DNA of 64,000 nt from UBA1413 sp964567485 (GTDB taxonomy: Bacteria; Bacteroidota; Bacteroidia; Bacteroidales; Prolixibacteraceae), in the NCBI GenBank assembly GCA_964567485.1, contig CAZMMX010000002.1, positions 62,001-126,000 on the forward strand, in the 5' to 3' direction. The stretch's first letter is position 1, and each line of letters starts with the position of its first letter. The position numbers and the translations under genes were made by a program. Under the pieces are notes generated by a model that had not been told where the DNA came from, did not search any database, and saw only the letters and a program-made list of their open reading frames with translations. Below are positions 32,169 to 39,855 of the stretch, piece after piece.

Positions 32169-33157
32169 TGCAGGGAGATCAGTTTGTGAAAGGAAGCCAG
32201 GGCTTTTCCGCTTTCCAGTGATTCCCGGGCTATGGCGACGCACTCTTCCCAGCTTCTGCCGGGGAAGATGCACCGTATTCCGGCAGCTGAGTTGGCGAGG
32301 ACCACATTTTTCTGCTCTGGCGTGCCCCGGTTATTCAGCACGTCAAGGAAAATGGCCGTGGCTTCCGCCGCCGTGTTTCCGCCGGAAAGAGCCTGGTGTT
32401 CCACAGGTAAAAATCCCATATCGTCAGGACCCAGGATCTCTTCCGAGGAACCGGAGATCATGCGGACCTTCCCGGTGAGGGAGATTTCATCATAGCCGTC
32501 GAGGCCGTGGATAATGAGGTATTGGTGGCCTGACTTGCGGTAAACCCCGCTGTAAAGGTCCTGGACTTCCGGGGAAAAAACCCCGACGAGCTGGAATTTC
32601 GGGCGTGCCGGATTGATCATGGGCCCCAGCATATTGAAAAAGGTCTTGGTCTTCAAGGCCTTGCGTACAGGGGCCACGAACCTCATGGCCGGATGGAAGA
32701 GCGGGGCATGCATGAAGGTGATCCCGGTAAGTTCCATTTCACGGCGTAATCGTTTTGGGTCATTGCTGAACCGGTATCCCACCTGTTCAAATAGGTTGGA
32801 AGAACCCACCGGACTGGAAACCCCGTAGTTGCCGTGCTTGGCCACCCTGATGCCGGCGCCTGCCAGCACAAAGGAACTCAACGTGCTGATGTTAAAGGTG
32901 TTCTTGCCGTCACCGCCGGTTCCGCAGACATCAATGGTGTCGAAATCCGACAGGTCCACCTCCACACACAGCCGCAACAGGGCATTCCGGAAACCGGCCA
33001 GCTCATCGGGGGTTATCTTCCGCATCAGGTACACCGTCATAAATGAGGAGATCTCGATCTCGGAATAGCTGTTCTGCCCGATCTTCAGAAGCACCTCTTC
33101 CGCTTCCTTCATCGTCAGCGTCGCTCCTCCGTACAGTTGTTCCAGTATTGCCTTCAT
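32165..33157 (-). CDS. trpD: Anthranilate phosphoribosyltransferase
   Basis: A 330-residue enzyme transferring the phosphoribosyl group to anthranilate. VCGTGGDGKNTFNIST is the PRPP loop; KHGNYGVSSPVGSSNLFEQVG and PMINPARPK are standard. It overlaps trpC by four bases (ATGA) and follows trpG by two bases, so trpG-D-C-F are tightly packed. It is not fused to trpG. Confidence 0.97.
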   Translation of the reverse strand: MKAILEQLYGGATLTMKEAEEVLLKIGQNSYSEIEISSFMTVYLMRKITPDELAGFRNALLRLCVEVDLSDFDTIDVCGTGGDGKNTFNISTLSSFVLAGAGIRVAKHGNYGVSSPVGSSNLFEQVGYRFSNDPKRLRREMELTGITFMHAPLFHPAMRFVAPVRKALKTKTFFNMLGPMINPARPKFQLVGVFSPEVQDLYSGVYRKSGHQYLIIHGLDGYDEISLTGKVRMISGSSEEILGPDDMGFLPVEHQALSGGNTAAEATAIFLDVLNNRGTPEQKNVVLANSAAGIRCIFPGRSWEECVAIARESLESGKALASFHKLISLQ

Positions 33158-33159
33158 AG

Positions 33160-33735
33160 TTATTGGGTATTTTTCAGCCAGTTCTCAATGATTTTTTCTC
33201 CTATGGGGGTGAGTACCGATTCGGGATGGTATTGCACACCCTGAACGTCATAGCTGCGGTGGCGCAGCGACATGATGCGGTTTTCGCCGTCGACGGCGGT
33301 GATTTCCAGGCATTCCGGGAAATCCTTTCTGTCAACGATCCAGGAGTGGTATCTTCCGGCGTCAAAGGTGGCGGGGATGCCCTGATAAAGGGGGATTTCC
33401 CTGCTGACGATATGGATGGGGGTGGCGATGCCGTGGAGAACGGTCTCCATGTTCAGGAGCCGGGCTCCGAAGGCTTCCCCGATGGCCTGGTGGCCCAGGC
33501 ATACCCCCAGGATGCTCTTGCGCGGGGCCAGCTCCCTGATGATGGCCGGCATCATCCCCGCCTCGGAGGGAATCCCCGGTCCGGGCGACAACAGGATCTT
33601 ATCGCAGCTCTCCAGCTCTTCCAGGTCCACCTCGTCATTGCGGAATACCTTCACCTCAGCCCCGGTGAGTTTCCGCACCGCATGCACCAGATTCCAGGTA
33701 AAGGAATCGTAATTGTCGATCACAACGATTTTCAT
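33160..33735 (-). CDS. trpG: Anthranilate synthase component II (glutamine amidotransferase)
   Basis: A 191-residue class I amidotransferase from the ATG at 33735 (MKIVVIDNYDSFTWNLVH); earlier ATGs at 33768 and 33750 are possible. GVCLGHQAIGE has the catalytic Cys, and VQYHPESVL the catalytic His and Glu. It supplies ammonia to TrpE. In some bacteria the same subunit serves folate synthesis; here it is inside the trp operon. The 138-base gap to trpE holds no recognised feature. Confidence 0.96.
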   Translation of the reverse strand: MKIVVIDNYDSFTWNLVHAVRKLTGAEVKVFRNDEVDLEELESCDKILLSPGPGIPSEAGMMPAIIRELAPRKSILGVCLGHQAIGEAFGARLLNMETVLHGIATPIHIVSREIPLYQGIPATFDAGRYHSWIVDRKDFPECLEITAVDGENRIMSLRHRSYDVQGVQYHPESVLTPIGEKIIENWLKNTQ

Positions 33736-33873
33736 TCTTTTATACTTCATTTCTTTGTATTTGCGCAATATCCATCTTTTACCATACTATCGTACTTACA
33801 GTGCTCCATCTCAATCGCGGCCATGATCTTCTACCCTACTATTGACCTGGCAGTGCGCAATTCCGATATCCAC

Positions 33874-35304
33874 CTATTTTATCTCCATGGCCATTTCGAC
33901 GGCTTTTTTCAGGGCGGCCAGTTTGTTGTAGACTTCCTGGAGTTCGCTCTCTTCCGATGAGTTGGCCACGATGCCGGCTCCGGCCTGATAGAAAAGGCGG
34001 TTGTTTTTGCTCAGGAAGGAGCGGATGACAATGGCGTGGTTGATGGTGCGGTCAAATCCCAGATACCCGATGCATCCTCCGTAATATCCGCGGCGCTGGT
34101 TTTCGATGGTGTCGATCAGTTGCAGGGCCCGGTGTTTCGGCGCGCCTGAAAGGGTCCCTGCCGGAAAGGTCTCCCCGAGGACCCTGATGAGGTTGGTGCC
34201 GGGGGCCAGTTTTCCCGATACCTGGGAGACCAGGTGAATCACATGGGAATAATACTGTACTTCGCGGAAGGAGTCGACCGTGACCTCACTGGCATTCCTG
34301 CTCAGGTCGTTGCGTGCCAGGTCGACCAGCATGACATGTTCCGCATTTTCCTTGGGATCGAGGGCCAGTCGGGCCGCCTGCTCCTTGTCATACGCGTCGT
34401 TGCCGGTCCGCCTGAACGTCCCCGCAATGGGATGAATGGAGGCCCTGCCTTCTTTGATTCTGATCTGGGCTTCCGGACTGGATCCGAAGATCCGGAAATG
34501 GCCGTAATCGAAATAGAAAAGGTAAGGCGAGGGGTTGACAGAACGCAATGCCCTGTACACATTGAAATCGTCGCCTTCGAAAGATTGTGAAAACTGCCGT
34601 GAAAAGACCACCTGGAACACATCTCCCCTGTGGCAGTGGCCTTTGCCCCGGGTGACCATCTGCCGGAAATCCTCATCGCTCAGATTGGAACTCTCCCCGC
34701 CGGTCACTGTAAACCCCGAGGTGATGAAGTTGAGATTCACCAGCAGATGGTGGATATAGTCCATCTGCGAGGTCTCTTTCTCCCTGAGGTTCTCGACGAT
34801 GTAAATCTGGTTCTTGTGGTGATCTATGGCAATCACATATTTGTAAAAGCTGTATTTCACCTCGGGAATGCGGAACTCTTCCTTCACCGGGGCGTGGAGG
34901 TCAATTTTTTCAAAATAGCGGACCGCATCGAAATTCATGTATCCGAAGAGTCCGTTAATGGGAAGTTTCTCCTCTCCACTGCTGACCCTGAAGGAGGAGT
35001 AATAGCGGTCGAGGAGGTCGTGCAGGGGTTGTTCTGGGGAAATTTCAAAGGTGGTATGTCCGTTTCCCTGTTGTTCTATGGTTACCCTCCCCTGGTCGGC
35101 GGTAAAGGTGGATACCGGCTCAAAGCAGATGAAGGACCAGGCATTTTCGTTACCCCGGTAGTCGGAACTCTCCAGCAATATCGCCTTGGGATAGAGATGG
35201 CGTAACCTGAGGTAGACGCTTACCGGGGTGACCGTGTCGGCCAGGATCTTCCGGGTCACCGGGAAATATCTTTCCGTGTTCATGGGTTTTGTGTCGTTGT
35301 TCAT
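33874..35304 (-). CDS. trpE: Anthranilate synthase component I
   Basis: A 476-residue chorismate-utilising enzyme. The N-terminal A-I-L-L-E-S holds the LLES tryptophan-binding motif for feedback inhibition. The chorismate core has H-P-I-A-G-T-F-R-R, LDPKENAEHVMLVDLARNDLSR and GETFPAGTLSGAPKHRA. It is the first structural gene of trpEGDCFBA, preceded by the leader attenuator at 35337-35464, so both allosteric and transcriptional control by Trp are predicted. Confidence 0.98.
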   Translation of the reverse strand: MNNDTKPMNTERYFPVTRKILADTVTPVSVYLRLRHLYPKAILLESSDYRGNENAWSFICFEPVSTFTADQGRVTIEQQGNGHTTFEISPEQPLHDLLDRYYSSFRVSSGEEKLPINGLFGYMNFDAVRYFEKIDLHAPVKEEFRIPEVKYSFYKYVIAIDHHKNQIYIVENLREKETSQMDYIHHLLVNLNFITSGFTVTGGESSNLSDEDFRQMVTRGKGHCHRGDVFQVVFSRQFSQSFEGDDFNVYRALRSVNPSPYLFYFDYGHFRIFGSSPEAQIRIKEGRASIHPIAGTFRRTGNDAYDKEQAARLALDPKENAEHVMLVDLARNDLSRNASEVTVDSFREVQYYSHVIHLVSQVSGKLAPGTNLIRVLGETFPAGTLSGAPKHRALQLIDTIENQRRGYYGGCIGYLGFDRTINHAIVIRSFLSKNNRLFYQAGAGIVANSSEESELQEVYNKLAALKKAVEMAMEIK

Positions 35305-35336
35305 ACTGTTTTTTCTGTTTTTCGAAAAAAATGGTC

Positions 35337-35372
35337 ATAAAAAAAGCCTGCATCGGTCAAGAAGCAGGCTTT
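35337..35372 (-). terminator. trp attenuator terminator
   Basis: On the minus strand AAAGCCTGC (35372-35364) pairs perfectly with GCAGGCTTT (35351-35343) around a 12-base loop, and seven T end the structure (35345-35339). It lies between the Trp-rich leader ORF and trpE, so it would stop transcription before the operon. The 5' arm sequence AGCCTGCTT is repeated at 35405-35397, next to the leader stop codon, offering an alternative partner. Part of the loop and arm (35354-35366) can pair with CGGCAAGAAG in the last leader codons (35417-35408). Confidence 0.88.
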
Positions 35373-35404
35373 CATATATCGTACTGTTCACAGTAAAAGC
35401 AGGC

Positions 35405-35464
35405 TCACTTCTTGCCGGGAGAGCAGGAGTGCCACCAAAACCAAACTGCGATCTGTTGTTTCAT
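35405..35464 (-). CDS. trpL: trp operon leader peptide
   Basis: A 19-codon ORF beginning MKQQIAV, then W-F-W-W, and ending S-P-G-K-K before TGA. Three Trp in four residues, between the start and a terminator ahead of trpE, is the classic layout of a tryptophan attenuator. When charged tRNA-Trp is scarce, a ribosome stalled on these codons would leave CGGCAAGAAG free to form the antiterminator; otherwise the ribosome reaches the stop and the terminator forms. Bacteroidota trp leader RNAs of this general kind have been predicted before (the 'Bacteroid-trp' motif, from memory). Confidence 0.9.
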   Translation of the reverse strand: MKQQIAVWFWWHSCSPGKK

Positions 35465-35612
35465 GATGAATTCTAATTTCGGGTGCAATTTAAGTGATAA
35501 TTTTTTATCGGGGCCACATTTTATTTAAAATAATTGGCCGGTCATGGGAAGATTTAACGCTCCTTCATGGATAGTTTGTTAATTTTACCCAGGTAATACT
35601 CTTTTGCAACCT

Positions 35613-37079
35613 ATGTGGGGAAACTGGAATTTTCTACAACCCAGTCTCTGGGGTGCGGTGTCGCTGCTTTTCCTGATCACTTCGGTGGCTATTGCGTTCA
35701 TTGTGATTTCGGAGAAGCGGTCGCCATACAAGACGGCGGCATGGATTCTGGCACTGGTGTTGCTTCCGGGCCTGGGCTTAATCTTTTATCTTTTTTTCGG
35801 GCAGGAGTATCGCAAGAACAAGATGTTTTCGCGGCGGGGGCTGAAGACCCTGGGGCGTTTCAGGTCGCTCACCAACCGCCAGCTGCAGAAATTGCAGAAG
35901 AATGAGTTTCATCTGCCTGAGGCTGCCCGGGAAAAGGAAAAACTGGTCAGGTTGCTGATGAGCAATTCCCATTCCCTGCTGACTACGGGGAATCGATTGA
36001 CGATCCTCAACAACGGGGACAAGACCTTTTCGGCGCTTTTCCAGGCCCTGGAGGATGCGCAGCACCATATTCACCTCGAGTATTACATCATTGATGAGGA
36101 TGAGACCGGGCTTCAGCTGAAGGATATTCTGATGCGCAAGAGCCGGGAGGGGGTAGAAGTACGGCTGATTATCGATGATGTGGGATGCTGGGGTCTTTCG
36201 CGCCGGTATTTGCGAGATCTGAAGGATGCCGGGGTCGATGTTCGGCCTTTCATGGAAGTTCGTTTTCCGCGGTTCACCCACCGTGTCAACTACCGGAACC
36301 ACCGCAAGATCGCCGTGGTCGACGGAGTCCTGGGCTTCACCGGGGGCATCAATATTGCCGACAGGTACCGGAAAGGGCTGGAAAATATCGGTCCCTGGCG
36401 GGATACCCACTTGCAGATCGAAGGGGATGCCGTGCGCTCACTGCAAGCCGTGTTTGCTGCCGACTGGTATTTTGTGAGCCAGGAGAACCTGACCGGGTCT
36501 GACTATTTTCCGCCGATGACCATGGAGCCGGGAGCCGCAGTACAGATCAGCGCCGGTGGTCCCGATTCCGACTGGGAGATCATAGGCCAGGCTTTCTTTA
36601 CGGCCATCGCCGGAGCTTGCCGTGAAATCGCCATTGTCACCCCTTATCTGATGCCTCCACCATTGATCGTTAACGCCCTGAAAACCGCAGCCCTGGGAGG
36701 CATTAGCGTGACCATCCTCCTGCCGGAATTCTCCGATGCCCTCATCCCCCGGTGGTGCTCCTTTTCCTTCGTGGAAGAATTTCTGGAAGCCGGGGTGAGA
36801 ATATTCTTTTACCAGAAGGGATTCATACACAGTAAGCTGATCATGGTCGACGGGCTCTTCTCCTCTGTGGGAACCGCCAACCTTGACTTCCGCAGCCTGG
36901 AAACCAATTTTGAAGTCAACGCCTTTATCTATGACGAATCCTTTAACCGTCAGCTGAAGGCCTACTTTCATCATGACCTCCGCAACAGCAGGGAGATCAT
37001 GCGTGCTGAGTGGAAGCGGCGCCCCTGGAGTTCCCGCATGAAAGAGTCCCTGGCTCACCTGGTCAGCCCGATGTACTGA
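35613..37079 (+). CDS. cls: Cardiolipin synthase
   Basis: A 488-residue phospholipase-D-family enzyme from the ATG at 35613; the frame also opens at a TTG three codons earlier. Two N-terminal membrane helices are followed by the first HKD motif H-R-K-I-A-V-V-D-G-V-L-G-F-T-G-G and the second HSKLIMVDGLFSSVGTANLD. It joins phosphatidyl groups to make cardiolipin at the inner membrane. The length and motif spacing fit the bacterial Cls family. It lies divergently from the trp leader. Confidence 0.93.
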   Translation: MWGNWNFLQPSLWGAVSLLFLITSVAIAFIVISEKRSPYKTAAWILALVLLPGLGLIFYLFFGQEYRKNKMFSRRGLKTLGRFRSLTNRQLQKLQKNEFHLPEAAREKEKLVRLLMSNSHSLLTTGNRLTILNNGDKTFSALFQALEDAQHHIHLEYYIIDEDETGLQLKDILMRKSREGVEVRLIIDDVGCWGLSRRYLRDLKDAGVDVRPFMEVRFPRFTHRVNYRNHRKIAVVDGVLGFTGGINIADRYRKGLENIGPWRDTHLQIEGDAVRSLQAVFAADWYFVSQENLTGSDYFPPMTMEPGAAVQISAGGPDSDWEIIGQAFFTAIAGACREIAIVTPYLMPPPLIVNALKTAALGGISVTILLPEFSDALIPRWCSFSFVEEFLEAGVRIFFYQKGFIHSKLIMVDGLFSSVGTANLDFRSLETNFEVNAFIYDESFNRQLKAYFHHDLRNSREIMRAEWKRRPWSSRMKESLAHLVSPMY

Positions 37080-37149
37080 CCCCTCGCGGGGAACTGTGCT
37101 CCTCAGGGGTTCGGGTGGCTCCTCCAGCCGGGGCAGAGTGTTAAAATCA

Positions 37150-37179
37150 TTGCAGGAATCAGATTACCTTCTATATTTG
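37150..37179 (+). promoter_or_regulatory. -33/-7 promoter of the T9SS metalloprotease gene
   Basis: TTG at 37150-37152 and TATATTTG at 37172-37179 are 19 bases apart, the best complete match to the Bacteroidota -33/-7 pattern in the window. The gene starts 24 bases after the -7 box. Confidence 0.6.
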
Positions 37180-37202
37180 TCCAATGGGAAGAATTTGAAA
37201 GT

Positions 37203-39731
37203 ATGGCCACAATAAGACAAAACATAATCACTACTAATGTCATAGCCCGGGGCCTGGTGCTGCTCTGTGGGCTGCTGGTGAGTCTCTCTCCACTCAGGGG
37301 GCAGACTAAAAGTGCGCACATCCTGACCGGGGTTCCCCCCGTGGTCTGTTATGCATCGGGCGAGAGTGGCCATGCCCGGGTGGGACCCCCTGCGGAATTC
37401 CTCGACAGTCTTAAGCGGGCGGTGAAAAAGGCCGACTTTGTGGTTACCTACATCGGTTTTCCCGACAGTGCCAAGAAAGCCATGGATTATGCCCTTTCCA
37501 TATGGGAGTCGCTGATCAGTTCTGATGTGCCCATATATGTGGAAGCCCGCTGGGAGAGACTGGGGAGCACCACTTTGGGCAGTTGCGGTGCCAACAGCTA
37601 CATGATCAATTTCGAGGGAGCCCCCATGGCCGATACCTGGTATCCTGTAGCCCTGGCCGAGAAGATCACCGGCCGGGAGATGACAGGGCCGGCAAACCCC
37701 GACATGACGGCTTCTTTCAATTCCACCATGTCGTGGTATATGGGGATCAACCAGGATACTCCTTCCGACCGGTTCGACCTGGTGTCGACCATATTGCATG
37801 AAGTGACCCACGGACTGGGAATGAACGGTTTTTTTGATGCCGATCCCAGGGCACGCTCAGGATCTTACGGTTACTCCGATGGCTGGCCTGCGGCTTTTGA
37901 CCGCAGGGTGGAAACCGTGGACAGCGTCAGACTGACCAATCCTGCCGTCTACGCCAACCCCTCGGCACCACTCTACTATGCCATGGTTTCCAACTTCCTC
38001 TTTGCCTCCAGTCCTGCCGCCTCCTTTCTGGCTGCCGGGGAAAGACCCCGCCTCTATGCACCACCCACCTTCCAGGAGGGGTCGAGCATCTACCACCTCA
38101 ATGACGAGAGCTATCCCTACGGGACTGAAAATGCCCTGATGACCTCGTCGGCCGGACGGGGGGAGGCGGTGCATTCCCCGGGTCCCCTGACCACTGGAAT
38201 CCTCGATGACCTGGGGTGGAAACATCTGTGGATACGCTTCACTCCGTTGAAAGACAGGGAGGAGACTTCCCTGCCCCTCCGGTTGGATGTTTCCGTGGTC
38301 AGTGACCTGGGCGTCAGCGACACCTCTCTTTTCGTGGTTTACAGCAGCGACGGATTCAGGGAACACCGCGATTCCGTGCCCCTGACCATAATCCCCGAAA
38401 CCGGAGGTTATGCCGCGGAATTTTTACCCCCGGCAACGCCCGGGGTGCTCTCCTACTATGTGACTGCCGCCGATACCCTGGGGCGCCGCTTTACCTCACC
38501 CACAGGAGCACCGGAAAAGTCATGGAAACTCACCCTGGGGACCGATACCATAAAACCGGCGATCGTTCATACTCCCGGGAAATACCTCCTGGCGACCGCC
38601 AGACAATTTGACATCGTGGCCGAGGTGACCGATAATGCCCAAATAGATACCGTTTATCTCCTGCTTTCCCTAAATGGTCAGGAGTTGCCTCCCCTGGGCA
38701 TGATCTCAGCCGGCGATAACCTGTACCGCGGTGAATTGCCCCTCGGGGAGCTGGGGTTACTGGCGGGTGATATTTTGGAATACAGGATCGTGGCTCTTGA
38801 CAACGCTGCCGCAGCAAACAGGCAAATCCTTCCGGAAGAGGGAAATTTCAGCGTGAAAACAGAAAGCATAGCCGCCCCCGCAGTGACCTATTTTACCGAC
38901 TTCAACGGTTCCGACAGCGATTTTGTTCTTCATGACTTCAGCGTGGACCTCATCACCGGCTTCACCGACCCGGCCCTCCACAGCCCCCATCCCTATCCCA
39001 GTCCCGAAACCGACGACAGAGAGTTTCAGTTCACCACCCTCCTCAGGGTTCCCATTATCGTAAAAGAAAACGGGAGAATCGCCTGGGACGAAGTGGTATT
39101 GGTAGAGCCAGGGGAGGAGAATACTACGTTTGACAGCGACGATTTCTATGATTACGTGATTGCCGAGGCGAGCAAAGACCAGGGAAAAAGCTGGCAGCCC
39201 CTGCTTGACGGATATGACTCGGGGAGCAATGAGGCGTGGGAATCGGCCTATAACCAGCAGATATCGGGGCAAAACTCCATTTATACGGGAAGCCGTGAAT
39301 TGTTTGTCCGCCGCGAATTTCCGATCACCGCCAGCGGCCATTTTCACGAGGGTGACACCCTGCTGATCAGGTTTAGGCTCTATTCTGATCCCTATGCCCA
39401 CGGATGGGGATGGGCCATCGACAACCTGGCGATTCAGCAAAACCTCACCCCGGCGAATAGGACGGACTCTCCGGTATCTTCCTTCCTGGTGTGGCCCAAC
39501 CCCGCCAGTGATATCATCCACCTCCTGCCGGAAACCCACCTTTCCGCGACCCGCCTGGGCGCCCGCATCACCGACCTTTCAGGCCGTACTTTGATGTCCT
39601 TACCCCCCGGCAGTATTATCCCTGGAATACCAGCAACCGTCAGCCTGCATCATCTGAAGCCTGGCTTCTATCTTGTACTTCTTCAAAATAACCATATGAC
39701 CATAGCCACCAGGAAATTAGTCAGACACTGA
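37203..39731 (+). CDS. T9SS-exported putative zinc metalloprotease
   Basis: An 842-residue secreted protein. A signal region (VLLCGLLVSLSPLRGQ) is followed by a catalytic-looking domain whose helix T-I-L-H-E-V-T-H-G-L-G-M-N-G carries HExxH near residue 200. Beta-rich modules fill the middle. The last about 75 residues (VWPNPASD...GFYLVLLQNN...) are a type A T9SS sorting domain, so the protein should be attached to the surface or released. The third zinc ligand is not obvious: position 11 after the first His is Gly, so a metzincin call is not secure. Confidence 0.75.
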   Translation: MATIRQNIITTNVIARGLVLLCGLLVSLSPLRGQTKSAHILTGVPPVVCYASGESGHARVGPPAEFLDSLKRAVKKADFVVTYIGFPDSAKKAMDYALSIWESLISSDVPIYVEARWERLGSTTLGSCGANSYMINFEGAPMADTWYPVALAEKITGREMTGPANPDMTASFNSTMSWYMGINQDTPSDRFDLVSTILHEVTHGLGMNGFFDADPRARSGSYGYSDGWPAAFDRRVETVDSVRLTNPAVYANPSAPLYYAMVSNFLFASSPAASFLAAGERPRLYAPPTFQEGSSIYHLNDESYPYGTENALMTSSAGRGEAVHSPGPLTTGILDDLGWKHLWIRFTPLKDREETSLPLRLDVSVVSDLGVSDTSLFVVYSSDGFREHRDSVPLTIIPETGGYAAEFLPPATPGVLSYYVTAADTLGRRFTSPTGAPEKSWKLTLGTDTIKPAIVHTPGKYLLATARQFDIVAEVTDNAQIDTVYLLLSLNGQELPPLGMISAGDNLYRGELPLGELGLLAGDILEYRIVALDNAAAANRQILPEEGNFSVKTESIAAPAVTYFTDFNGSDSDFVLHDFSVDLITGFTDPALHSPHPYPSPETDDREFQFTTLLRVPIIVKENGRIAWDEVVLVEPGEENTTFDSDDFYDYVIAEASKDQGKSWQPLLDGYDSGSNEAWESAYNQQISGQNSIYTGSRELFVRREFPITASGHFHEGDTLLIRFRLYSDPYAHGWGWAIDNLAIQQNLTPANRTDSPVSSFLVWPNPASDIIHLLPETHLSATRLGARITDLSGRTLMSLPPGSIIPGIPATVSLHHLKPGFYLVLLQNNHMTIATRKLVRH

Positions 39732-39750
39732 CCCGTTAAAATATTTTTGC

Positions 39751-39758
39751 TAATTTTG
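39751..39758 (+). promoter_or_regulatory. -7 box (TAATTTTG) of the FAS1-SusCD operon
   Basis: TAATTTTG matches TAnnTTTG and lies about 97 bases before the ATG at 39856. A second match (TATTTTTG) lies at 39808-39815, closer to the gene. Neither has a clean -33 TTG. One of them probably serves the seven-gene locus that follows. Confidence 0.4.
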
Positions 39759-39855
39759 AAAGTCATACTTTTTTTGAGCATACTGTGCTATCATAAGGAT
39801 TAAATTGTATTTTTGACAGTATTTATTTTTAACATTTTTTATAAAAACCAATAAG

